DNA of 12,115 nucleotides, taken from the NCBI GenBank assembly GCA_009923685.1, contig RFTA01000010.1, positions 1-12,115 on the forward strand, read 5' to 3'. This stretch comes from Actinomycetota bacterium (GTDB lineage: Bacteria; Actinomycetota; Acidimicrobiia; Acidimicrobiales; Ilumatobacteraceae). A program made the position numbers and the translations under genes. The notes beneath the pieces were generated by a model. It was not told the origin of the DNA. It saw nothing but the letters and a program-made list of their open reading frames with translations, and did no database searches. Positions 6,016 through 12,115 of the stretch are shown here, in pieces; position 1 is the stretch's first letter, and each line of letters opens with the position of its first letter.

Positions 6016-6702
6016 TTAGCGAGCGAAAACGTATTTGCTTTCACGGCTCATCGCACTTGAGCGATTCGCACTGAGCAAAGGCGTTACGTTGGGACGGGTG
6101 TAAGCGTTCAACAGCGGCGATCCTTGGGTATAAGCACCCATGCCCATATTAGGCCCGACGGTGTTGGTTCCGCGCACGATGCGAGCGGGCGACGCATAGC
6201 CCATTGCCATCGTGCCGGGTATGAATGACTTCATGATGTTGGCCGACTGAACGGTCAATGCACCAAGTGCCATTTTGCGCGACAAACCACGGGTTGGACG
6301 GGCAAGCAAATGTCCGAGCGTTACCGTGATGATCGCCTTGACCGCATCGCCTGCGCCAATGGTGCCGGGAACGGTTTTGAGCGTTGCGGGCAAAAAGCGA
6401 TTGATTTGACCCATTGCCAGATCGACCGCAACCGCACCAGCACCACCAACAAACGCTTCGCGGATTGCTGCCATGAGCATACCGGTGCCCATGCCACCAA
6501 TGGGATTACGACGACGCATCACACGCCGACGCGCTAAACCGATGGGGTTGCGCCTGCGGATGGCGGGCATTGGGTTGCGTCTACGACGACGGGCAACCGC
6601 TGCGAGCGGGTTGCGTCTGCGCGTGACACGCCGACGTTTAGCGATAGGATTGGCGCGACGCGCTTTGCGCCGCCTTGGATTGATAAGTAGCATCTCAGCC
6701 AT
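6016..6702 (-). CDS. Arg-rich 'RRNP' repeat protein with hydrophobic C-terminal part, 228 aa
   Basis: I start at ATG 6702, with GAGGTGA 6 nt upstream (itself overlapping the previous stop); a GTG at 6711 is a weaker alternative. Residues 9-65 are extremely basic, with six N-P pairs at 8-9, 18-19, 31-32, 43-44, 52-53 and 66-67, four of them in RRRNP or RRNP. This suits binding DNA or acidic lipid head groups. After it come Gly/Ala/Met-rich hydrophobic stretches at about 74-95 and 118-134, possibly membrane-embedded, and a polar tail to 228. The gene directly precedes the candidate capsid gene. A role in tethering or condensing the genome at a virion membrane fits the layout, but it is inference; I know no named family. 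Confidence 0.72.
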   Translation of the reverse strand: MAEMLLINPRRRKARRANPIAKRRRVTRRRNPLAAVARRRRRNPMPAIRRRNPIGLARRRVMRRRNPIGGMGTGMLMAAIREAFVGGAGAVAVDLAMGQINRFLPATLKTVPGTIGAGDAVKAIITVTLGHLLARPTRGLSRKMALGALTVQSANIMKSFIPGTMAMGYASPARIVRGTNTVGPNMGMGAYTQGSPLLNAYTRPNVTPLLSANRSSAMSRESKYVFAR

Positions 6703-6707
6703 GTTAA

Positions 6708-7199
6708 TCACCTCGAAGGGTCTGAATCGTCAACAATGCCTCGCTCAGTGAAGGTGTAATTACCTCCGACTAAATGAAGCGACTTTCCATCGGGGCTGAC
6801 CACAAAAAGCGGTTTGTCAGCCTTTCTGAATTTGTGGATGTATTTTTCCAACACCCCATCTCGCACCGTAGTGTAAAGAATACCGTCAACTTCGCCAATA
6901 GCGACACCGACCTTGGGCATCGGGTTCACGCGCACCTTGCCGATCGCCTCCGCTTCATGTCCGCTGAAGCGCTCATACAAGTCCGCTGCGCGACTGATCG
7001 CATCGCGGTCGGCATAGCTCACCACGCCCGCTTTGCTTGAAGGTGGCACCGGGTTTTTCGGACGTATGCCCTTGCTCACGGCTTTTTTGGGCAGCATAGG
7101 CGGCAAATCACAATCCCAGGCGGCAAGCGCCCGATTGATGCGGCTATTCGGGTCTTTGGCTTTCTTCGCACCGGTTAATTTTTTCTTCATGCCTGTCAT
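6708..7199 (-). CDS. Basic conserved-type phage protein, likely the 3' part of a frame-shifted gene, 163 aa from ATG 7199
   Basis: From ATG 7199 the protein begins with a Lys-rich stretch (MTGMKKKLTGAKKAKDPNSR, 1-20). It then has IRPKNPVPPSSKAG (residues 45-58), a helical piece with Tyr/Arg/His, and a compact beta-rich C-terminal domain (VGVAIGEVDGILYT, then KPLFVVSPDGKSLHLVGG) from about 95. No SD precedes ATG 7199 or ATG 7190. The same frame stays open upstream to 7291 with good basic protein-like sequence (TLKRPVTLKQAKAF, then PAAAKRRKAFC) but without any start codon. This suggests that translation enters the frame from the preceding gene, or that the assembly has an indel at 7283-7286. 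The last codons carry the SD of the next gene. Function unknown; two K/R-x-N-P type motifs link it to its neighbours. Confidence 0.65.
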   Translation of the reverse strand: MTGMKKKLTGAKKAKDPNSRINRALAAWDCDLPPMLPKKAVSKGIRPKNPVPPSSKAGVVSYADRDAISRAADLYERFSGHEAEAIGKVRVNPMPKVGVAIGEVDGILYTTVRDGVLEKYIHKFRKADKPLFVVSPDGKSLHLVGGNYTFTERGIVDDSDPSR

Positions 7200-7944
7200 G
7201 CGCAAGCAAAAGGCTTTCCTGCGCTTGGCAGCAGCGGGGAAGGCTTTGGCCTGCTTGAGCGTGACGGGGCGCTTGAGGGTCCTTTTGCTTCATCTCGGAA
7301 AAGGATTTATAGCCATTACTACGCGCCCAAACTTCAAAAGCCAATTGAGCATCAGCGGCTTTATAAAAGCCCTCAGATTCGCCTGTAGTCGTATCAATAA
7401 TTTCAAAAGTTTGCATGGATTGCGCAGGATTCCGTTTCACCTTGCCCGCCCGTTGCTCACTCAACGCAATCGCCACCGCTTGCTTTTGCGGGTAGCCCTC
7501 GCGCGTGAGTTGCGAGATTTTCTGACTGACGGTTTTCTTAGCGGGGTTGCGCTTCGCCTTGCGCTTAAACGCACCGCTGCGCGCCATCTCAGCAAAGCGC
7601 TCGCGAGCTGCGATCTGCGCCGGGGTTGGTTTGCGTTTCATCGGGTTCTCCTTTGGTTCCTCAAATCGGGGAAGCGGTGCAAAACCTTTCAAGCCCTGCG
7701 TTAGCCACAAATTGCCGCGTCCGTTTGCGTACTTTATAAAAGCAAGATGGACATCTTGCAAGGTTCGCCCCTGCTCATCAGCGATGCGCTTCATGAAATC
7801 GGCTTGCTCTTGCTCCACGCGCACACAAAGCGTCGGGAAGCGCTCGCGCAAGGCTTTTTGCCGCTCGGCAGCGGTTGCATACTTGCGCGGGCGGGGGTTT
7901 TGTTTCGCTACGCGTGACGATATGGATCGCTTAGGCGTTGGCAT
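7144..7944 (-). CDS. Basic protein with possible ribbon-helix-helix-like N-terminus, 266 aa as read; end probably altered by frame change
   Basis: Residues 1-35 are basic and polar. Residues 38-72 (TLCVRVEQEQADFMKRIADE and on to AFIKY) look like the strand-helix-helix arrangement of small DNA-binding proteins, a weak call. Residues 102-172 form a second Lys/Arg-rich part with VSQKISQLTREGYPQKQAVA (139-158), a pattern seen in small basic phage proteins. Residues 176-220 are a mixed small domain (QTFEIIDTTTGESEGFYKAA at 178-197). After K221 the reading frame turns into unlike, Gln/Arg/His-rich sequence to the TAG at 7144, overlapping the next gene, whereas the +1 frame looks coding. I think the true product either fuses with the downstream frame or ends differently. 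KQNP, KENP, KRNP and KRNP motifs recur at 14-17, 98-101, 131-134 and 170-173. Confidence 0.65.
   Translation of the reverse strand: MPTPKRSISSRVAKQNPRPRKYATAAERQKALRERFPTLCVRVEQEQADFMKRIADEQGRTLQDVHLAFIKYANGRGNLWLTQGLKGFAPLPRFEEPKENPMKRKPTPAQIAARERFAEMARSGAFKRKAKRNPAKKTVSQKISQLTREGYPQKQAVAIALSEQRAGKVKRNPAQSMQTFEIIDTTTGESEGFYKAADAQLAFEVWARSNGYKSFSEMKQKDPQAPRHAQAGQSLPRCCQAQESLLLAHDRHEEKINRCEESQRPE
7283..7286 (-). other. A4 run at an apparent +1 frame change
   Basis: On the minus strand the context is ATG AAG CAA AAG GAC. Dropping one A of CAAAAGG joins the upstream frame to the open frame that leads into the 163-aa protein, giving about 410 residues in total. Alternatives are a programmed slip, an assembly error, or true separate genes with an unusual start. 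ATG 7293 lies just before the run and could start a short leader in the same frame. Confidence 0.4.
7639..7654 (-). promoter_or_regulatory. Strong internal Shine-Dalgarno and ATG inside the 266-aa frame
   Basis: AAAGGAG (7654-7648) lies 6 nt before an in-frame ATG (7641-7639, Met102). It is the best SD in the window, better than the one of the annotated upstream ATG 7944. A shorter product beginning MKRKPTPAQIAARERF is therefore likely to be made, either as an in-frame second protein or because the two halves are separate domains with a read-through joint. Confidence 0.6.
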
Positions 7945-7973
7945 GGTTGGCTTGCCTTAGTACCTGGAACGCT

Positions 7974-8168
7974 CTAAGCGCCCAAAATCAACAAAGCGGC
8001 AATCGCTGCCAACGCAAGCCCGCCGCCCTGAGCGGGCGCTTGTTGAATAGGCGAAAGGGTAGGTTGCACTCGTTGCTCAATAAGATCGTATTGCTCCGCG
8101 CCCGTTTTTGTCATCGGAAAATACTGATCCGGGTAATCCGATTCCGGCGACAATCCTAAATAAGCCAT
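7974..8168 (-). CDS. Small C-terminally anchored membrane protein, 64 aa
   Basis: The ATG overlaps the preceding stop (TAATG) and has a GAGGGGGTGA SD at good spacing. Residues 1-47 are soluble, with an aromatic and acidic start (SDYPDQYFPM, 10-19) and a Pro/Gln-rich joint (SPIQQAPAQGG). Residues 50-63 (GLALAAIAALLILG) make one short membrane anchor that ends the protein. It is the smallest of five proteins in this half of the cluster with a tail anchor. It may be a virion membrane protein with its soluble part projecting from the bilayer. Unrecognised; membrane location is well supported, function is not. Confidence 0.68.
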   Translation of the reverse strand: MAYLGLSPESDYPDQYFPMTKTGAEQYDLIEQRVQPTLSPIQQAPAQGGGLALAAIAALLILGA

Positions 8169-8779
8169 TATTCACCCCCTCGATATTGCTGAAAGGCTTG
8201 ATACGCAAAAAACGCAACCGCACCAATGGCAACCCATTTAACAATACCGGCTACACTGGCAAGCGGCGATTGTGTCGCCTGGGCCAATGCCACATCCGTT
8301 TTAAGCACTGATTCGGCAACCCTGGCGCGATCCGCTTCGGGTACGCTTGCCAACAGTTCAGCATTGCGCAGCCTTTGATTGATGCCATCAATCCAGGCTT
8401 TACCCCAAACAATAACCGCAGCGGCAGCGGCGACCGCAGCAGCACCGGCACCGGCCACCACCAGGGGCACCGCGCCGAGCGTTTGCGGGATGTTGATCGT
8501 TGGAAGGTTCGCGCCTAATTGATTCAAACCATTGGCGGCAAAATTGACCGCTTCGGCCACTAGCTTGATTTGTCCCTTCTTGCCTTCCAGCTCGGCTTTT
8601 TGCGCGACCAGCTCATCGAGCAAAGCGCTCTCAGGCAGCGCACCAATCAGCATATCAACTTCGTTGCTTGTTGCGTCTAACGCGTTGATGATTTGCTGAA
8701 ACTCAAGCGCTTTGTCCCGAAAATAATTCGTTGGCACCGGGGGCGCATCATCATCGATCACAAAATCGCCGGTTGCCAT
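8168..8779 (-). CDS. Two-helix membrane protein, 203 aa
   Basis: The ATG is 2 nt after the upstream TAG with little SD, so it is probably coupled. Residues 1-20 are acidic and Pro-rich. Residues 20-80 are a predicted helical region with heptad-like hydrophobics (EFQQIINALDATSNEVDMLI, then LLDELVAQKAELEG). A first very Ala-rich membrane segment spans about 104-127, and a second (VAGIVKWVAIGAVAFFAYQA) about 176-195. Between them lies a charged helix. The C-terminus is short and polar. It is likely an integral virion membrane or assembly protein. No family is recognised. Its stop is shared with the start of the 64-aa gene. Confidence 0.7.
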   Translation of the reverse strand: MATGDFVIDDDAPPVPTNYFRDKALEFQQIINALDATSNEVDMLIGALPESALLDELVAQKAELEGKKGQIKLVAEAVNFAANGLNQLGANLPTINIPQTLGAVPLVVAGAGAAAVAAAAAVIVWGKAWIDGINQRLRNAELLASVPEADRARVAESVLKTDVALAQATQSPLASVAGIVKWVAIGAVAFFAYQAFQQYRGGE

Positions 8780-8781
8780 GG

Positions 8782-9042
8782 CTATTCGGGAAAAAGAAAG
8801 GATGCTGCGGTAAACACTTCAAGCGCTTCGCGCCAGCCTGAAAGTTCCCACTGACCAGGGGCGAAAAAATCACTGCCGCCATGCCGACCATCAAGACCGT
8901 AGCTCGGCAGTATCGCGTAACCGGCTTGCGGTACATCCATCACGCGTGTTGGTCCGAAGGCAATTGATTCTTGCACCAAAAGCGGATTCATCGGCGCGCC
9001 GATACCGCCAAGGTCTGCATAGTCTGGCGAAAAATAATTCAT
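8782..9042 (-). CDS. Hypothetical soluble protein, 86 aa
   Basis: An SD of AAGGTGA, which includes the stop of the preceding gene, lies about 4 nt before the ATG. The protein is rich in Gly, Pro and aromatic residues (NYFSPDYADLGG at 2-13, YAILPSYGLDGRHGGSDFF at 42-60, GQWELSGW at 63-70). It has no Cys, signal or true membrane helix, although its end (FTAASFLF) is hydrophobic. It is the only protein in this half of the cluster without a membrane segment. It could be a small structural or scaffold protein that partners the anchored proteins. Unrecognised. Confidence 0.65.
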   Translation of the reverse strand: MNYFSPDYADLGGIGAPMNPLLVQESIAFGPTRVMDVPQAGYAILPSYGLDGRHGGSDFFAPGQWELSGWREALEVFTAASFLFPE

Positions 9043-9046
9043 AGCG

Positions 9047-9736
9047 TCACCTTCTCAAAAGTAACAAGTAGGCCAAAGCGCCCAAACCATAAAGCGCAAG
9101 ATTCGATAAGCCTTGCGGTTGCGTAACAACCGGAGTGATCGGGGTTAGCGGTGTTACAGGCGACACGGGTTGCGGCAATTGAGGCACCGCTGGCGCAATC
9201 GGGCGTGTAATCACGGGCGCAGGGGTGACCGATGGTGCCGGGGTTGTGGGCGCGGGTGCAACGATCACCGGTCGGGTAATCGTTGGCGCAGGCACTTCGA
9301 CCACACTTTCAAAGGCTTCAACCGCATCGGCTGCATCAGCAGCAGCGCGTGATGCACCACGGGTTTGATAATAATCAACATAACTGACTTTATCAGCACC
9401 ATAAGCCCGCAACGCTGAACCGGTCAGCGTATATTCCTCGCTCTCATACACTTTTTGGTCAACCATGCCGCTTGTCACAAGTTCTTCAGCAGCATCAGTT
9501 AACCCGTACTTGGCAGCAACAGCAGGCGCGGCAGCTTCAACCGCAGCGACCGCAGCTTGAGCGGCTTGCGTTGCGGTTTGCCCTTGCTTATTGAAAGCCT
9601 GATCAAACACTTGCACTGACTTTTGATCGAGTTCATACGCAGCTTGATAAGCGCGCAAGGCTTCAAGGGTTCGAGGGTCTTGAAACCCATATTGCGCACC
9701 GGCACCAAGATAAGCATCAAATAAAAATTCAAGCAT
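9047..9736 (-). CDS. Pro-rich stalk protein with C-terminal membrane anchor, 229 aa
   Basis: The N-terminal half is helical, with a Tyr/Gln-rich start (LEALRAYQAAYELDQKS, 24-40) and a long Ala-rich stretch (51-76, 129-142). Residues 149-208 are a Pro/Thr/Val-rich extended stalk with imperfect repeats such as ITRPVIVAPAP and VITRPIAPAVP. Residues 210-227 (LSNLALYGLGALAYLLLL) form a membrane anchor closed by two Arg. The layout of helical head, rigid stalk and tail anchor suggests it projects from a membrane across a capsid layer or into the periplasm. It starts 3 nt after the preceding stop. Family unknown; its neighbour, the 238-aa protein, shares the same domain plan with different sequence. 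Confidence 0.72.
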   Translation of the reverse strand: MLEFLFDAYLGAGAQYGFQDPRTLEALRAYQAAYELDQKSVQVFDQAFNKQGQTATQAAQAAVAAVEAAAPAVAAKYGLTDAAEELVTSGMVDQKVYESEEYTLTGSALRAYGADKVSYVDYYQTRGASRAAADAADAVEAFESVVEVPAPTITRPVIVAPAPTTPAPSVTPAPVITRPIAPAVPQLPQPVSPVTPLTPITPVVTQPQGLSNLALYGLGALAYLLLLRR

Positions 9737-9739
9737 GAC

Positions 9740-10456
9740 TTACCCCAAAAAATAAAATGCAATGGCAGCAAGCGCTAGCGGCAGCACATTGCTTGCAGTC
9801 ACGGGCGTTGGTGTTGGCGTTGGTGTCGGTGTTTCACTCGGCACAATCGGCAGTTTGACAACAGGCGTTGTAATGCCGGTCCTAACCTCGGCAGGCGATA
9901 GCGGCGGCTTGGTTGCGCCTGCATCGGCAACAACCCTGCCCGGTGTCACCGCCTTGGGACCGGTCGGAATCGCCGTACCGTCTGCAAAGGTTGTTGGAAT
10001 ATCTCGGAAAAAAGCATCTTTACGGGCAATTTTCGCCTGAATATCAGGCGACGGCCCGCCACCGTAAAAGGCGGCGTTTTGCGTATACAAGCGCATTTGA
10101 CCGCCAAGACCTATATCAGCAATCATTTTACTTGCAAAACCGTCGTAGGCTTGATTGATCGCTTCAAGCGCTGCCGACGGGTTGGTCTTAGTAACAATGG
10201 CATTGTTGATAATCGCAAACACTTGCTGACCGAGCGCTCGTTGATAGTCATCAAAGTAACCATAAAACAAGCGATCAAGAAAGGTCACGTTGTACGCAAG
10301 CGGTGTCCCTGCGCCAAAATACTCATAGCTTCCTGGCCCGCGATTCCATCCAGGACCGCCAACACCTTCCGGCGCGTTCATAAGATCAACAAAAGAGGGG
10401 TAATAAATAGGTTGATCGTCGGGCATCGCTTCAAAAATGACTTGATTGGTGAGCAT
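9740..10456 (-). CDS. TP-repeat stalk protein with C-terminal membrane anchor, 238 aa
   Basis: Residues 1-60 are rich in Gly, Pro and aromatics (YYPSFVDLMNAPEGVGGPGW, 18-37). The middle (61-150) is predicted helical with several Phe and Tyr. Residues 155-219 form a Pro/Thr/Ala/Val-rich stalk that ends in a pure TP repeat (ETPTPTPTPTP, 208-218). A short membrane anchor follows at 223-237 (NVLPLALAAIAFYFL), ending the protein. The TP repeat is encoded by a degenerate GGTGTT-type tandem stretch at about 9802-9834. An AAAGG SD lies about 9 nt before the ATG. Probably a membrane-anchored virion or surface protein. I do not recognise a family. Confidence 0.72.
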   Translation of the reverse strand: MLTNQVIFEAMPDDQPIYYPSFVDLMNAPEGVGGPGWNRGPGSYEYFGAGTPLAYNVTFLDRLFYGYFDDYQRALGQQVFAIINNAIVTKTNPSAALEAINQAYDGFASKMIADIGLGGQMRLYTQNAAFYGGGPSPDIQAKIARKDAFFRDIPTTFADGTAIPTGPKAVTPGRVVADAGATKPPLSPAEVRTGITTPVVKLPIVPSETPTPTPTPTPVTASNVLPLALAAIAFYFLG

Positions 10457-10467
10457 GATCGCCGCCT

Positions 10468-10833
10468 TTAACGTTTCATCAGACTATTGAGCAAAATCAA
10501 CGCACCCGCGCCAAGCGCAAGATAGAGCACCAATTGTTGGGTGCCTTGGCTCAAGCCTACATTGACACCGACCCCGGTATAGCGATTGATGTCAATAGGG
10601 GGCAAGCCCTGGCGGGCACGTTCGATGTTAAGTTGCATCAGCTCGCGCTGCTGATTGGTCATAACCAGACCGGTCAAAATTTTCTGCGCGGTTTCAAACC
10701 AAGGCTCGCCGGGGGTTTGATTTTGCGCAACCACTTGCGTCGCATTAGGCGCAACTGTATTAAGCGCATACCACTGCTCACGCGTCATGCCTTCAGGCAC
10801 GATTCCCGCATCAATAGCGTTTTCATAACTCAT
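10468..10833 (-). CDS. Small C-terminally anchored protein, 121 aa
   Basis: A GGAGA SD sits within the last codons of the preceding gene, and the ATG follows its TGA by one base. Residues 1-45 are polar (PEGMTREQWYALNTVAPNA, 13-31). A predicted amphipathic helix leads to NQQRELMQLNIERARQGLPP (60-79), which looks like a conserved binding or assembly motif. Residues 99-116 (QQLVLYLALGAGALILLN) form the anchor, followed by MKR. The PWF motif at 44-46, followed by a helix and a 'R/K...G..PP' element, is echoed in the C-terminal part of the preceding large protein, hinting at shared ancestry or a common partner. Unrecognised family. Confidence 0.7.
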   Translation of the reverse strand: MSYENAIDAGIVPEGMTREQWYALNTVAPNATQVVAQNQTPGEPWFETAQKILTGLVMTNQQRELMQLNIERARQGLPPIDINRYTGVGVNVGLSQGTQQLVLYLALGAGALILLNSLMKR

Positions 10834-10834
10834 A

Positions 10835-12115
10835 TCATTTTCTCCGCGCTAATAAGGCGACCGCAATCAGGCCCGCGCCCGCGATCAATAAGGTTGAATT
10901 TGTGACACCAGGGATGAGCTGACCGCCGAATGATCCAGGCGTAAATTGACCGCCTTGAAACCCGCTCGGATTAACACTGACCGGCACCGTTTGCACTTGT
11001 CCCGACGGGTATTGAATCGTCTGGGTGCCGTTTCCGTTGTTGGTCACCACCGTCCCGTCAGCGCGACGCACCGGTACACCCGGCACTTGCGAGTAAGGGG
11101 TGCCGGTTGGCGATGTCTGATATGGCGGGGTGTAACGTCCGGTTTTTTCAAGTTGCTCTTTGGCAAGCGAATAGCTCGTGACGGTTTTGAACCATCCCAT
11201 CACCTCCTGGCTTAGGACTTGGAACCAAGGCACCTCGCCTTTTGCAGCAGGCTCAGGGGTTCCAGCGGGGCGACCGTTCGGGCCTGCCTGCGCAACAAAC
11301 GAATTGCCCGCAAGCCCTTGCGCGCGATCTGCCAGCGCAGCAAACACCGCGTCATCATCAGCGCCGGATTCATTGAAAATCGTATCGGCTTCGGATTGGC
11401 TTAACAGCACATTGTTGGTGTAATCCCGATAATTGCCGCTTTCATCGATGTAGATTGATTTGACATAGGCTTCCGGGGTGAGCTGGACGGCATCGCCGGT
11501 CGTCGTAAAGATATTGCCGAAGTCATCGGGGATCAGGTCGGTTGCTTCAAGGCCGTAATCAGCGAAGATCGAATCATCAAAATCGATGACATTCGCGCCA
11601 ATGTCGGCAAGCGTTATGTTGACTTCCAGCAAACCCGGATCAATCACGGGGATGTCAAACCCACCCGCGTCGAATTCAGGAACGTCAAAACTTCCTGTTT
11701 TAAAATCAAACATGCTATTAGCTCCCGGTATACCTGCGGCGAGCTTGATCCCGCCTGAAATGCCTGCGGCAACATCCCCGACAATGCCTAGATCGACACC
11801 GGGAAGATTATTAACGCTTGCAGTTAATTGCGCAACATTGGCAACACCAACACCGGCCGTTGAAATACTCGCAAGCGCGGCACCAATGCCCCAAATGGCA
11901 AGCCCTAAACTGACCATCTTAAAAAGCGGGCTTGATAAAAAGGCTTTAAGGCCGGTTGCTCTGCCGACGGTACGCAAGCGAAAACTGCCGCCCGCATCAT
12001 CGAGCACCGCTTCAGTAATCCCGTCACCCTCGCCATAACCGGCAATGAAAAAGGCATCAAGCCAATAAGGATTCCAATAGACTTGACCGGTTTGACGGTT
12101 AAAGAATTCTTTAAC
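10835..12115 (-). CDS. Large membrane-anchored protein, 5' end beyond the window, at least 426 aa
   Basis: The frame is open from the right edge, so the GTG at 12007 is not the real start; the extra residues include RQTGQVYWNPYWLDAFF. A hydrophobic segment lies at about 66-90 of the visible part (FKMVSLGLAIWGIGAALASI). A region of Asp-rich strands follows (about 135-200; GSFDVPEFDAGGFDIPVIDP). Residues 293-320 hold PWF and a charged helix. Then come a Gly/Pro/Thr-rich stalk and beta turns (YPSGQVQTVPVSVNPSG) and a C-terminal anchor at about 407-423 (STLLIAGAGLIAVALLARRK, which includes the basic stop-transfer end). It could be a vertex, spike-base or membrane assembly protein. No family is recognised. 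Confidence 0.72.
   Translation of the reverse strand, partial: VKEFFNRQTGQVYWNPYWLDAFFIAGYGEGDGITEAVLDDAGGSFRLRTVGRATGLKAFLSSPLFKMVSLGLAIWGIGAALASISTAGVGVANVAQLTASVNNLPGVDLGIVGDVAAGISGGIKLAAGIPGANSMFDFKTGSFDVPEFDAGGFDIPVIDPGLLEVNITLADIGANVIDFDDSIFADYGLEATDLIPDDFGNIFTTTGDAVQLTPEAYVKSIYIDESGNYRDYTNNVLLSQSEADTIFNESGADDDAVFAALADRAQGLAGNSFVAQAGPNGRPAGTPEPAAKGEVPWFQVLSQEVMGWFKTVTSYSLAKEQLEKTGRYTPPYQTSPTGTPYSQVPGVPVRRADGTVVTNNGNGTQTIQYPSGQVQTVPVSVNPSGFQGGQFTPGSFGGQLIPGVTNSTLLIAGAGLIAVALLARRK

Noticed and set aside
7033..7704. Long plus-strand open frame (223 aa) opposite the basic genes
   Set aside because: It is the antisense of Lys/Arg-rich code (AAA/AAG read as Phe/Leu), has no SD, and spans two better-supported minus-strand genes.
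10835..12007. Complete gene starting at GTG 12007
   Set aside because: The frame stays open without a stop to the right edge with protein-like sequence, and no SD precedes that GTG, so I annotate it as 5'-partial.

Overview
The window looks like part of a small bacteriophage genome or prophage-like element. It probably infects a Gram-negative bacterium, given the lambda-R-type endolysin with a Sec signal, Shine-Dalgarno (SD) sites and roughly 50% or higher GC. Nearly everything from the right edge down to about position 908 is one tightly packed minus-strand cluster, with starts and stops overlapping or a few bases apart. A short plus-strand operon (69-825) converges on it and ends in a clear intrinsic terminator. 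I see no terminase, portal, tape-measure, tail-tube, baseplate, replication or integrase gene. The predicted virion genes are small beta-rich proteins, an Arg-rich membrane protein and many small membrane-anchored proteins. This fits a tailless, membrane-containing virus (PRD1/PM2/FLiP/P23-77 style of organisation) better than a tailed phage, but that is an inference: the packaging ATPase and replication genes would have to lie outside the window.

Layout in minus-strand transcription order (right to left): (1) 12115-7974, a cassette of seven genes, five of which end in a single C-terminal hydrophobic anchor, several after a Pro-rich or low-complexity stalk, plus a two-helix membrane protein and one small soluble protein. 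(2) 7944-6708, basic proteins carrying repeated K/R-x-N-P motifs, with an apparent reading-frame break at an A4 run near 7285 and an internal start with the best SD in the window. (3) 6702-4237, an Arg-rich 'RRNP' membrane protein, a 235-residue candidate major capsid protein, a 9-bp hairpin, and two further beta-rich structural candidates. (4) 4234-908, lysis and adsorption: a secreted lambda-R-like transglycosylase, a holin-like protein, a glycine-rich receptor-binding/spike protein, its small partner, an SLT-type lytic transglycosylase and two small holin-like membrane proteins.

A reasonable working model is that region 1 supplies the membrane and vertex components of the virion. Regions 2-3 would supply the DNA-binding and capsid proteins, and region 4 host recognition, wall penetration and lysis. 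Two different muralytic enzymes (an SLT enzyme without a signal, and an exported lambda-R-like enzyme) recall the division of labour in PRD1 between a virion transglycosylase and a lysis enzyme. The plus-strand operon (109, 88 and 55 residues) is unrecognised. It is followed by potentially structured RNA and a terminator whose stem also encodes the C-terminus of the opposing gene.
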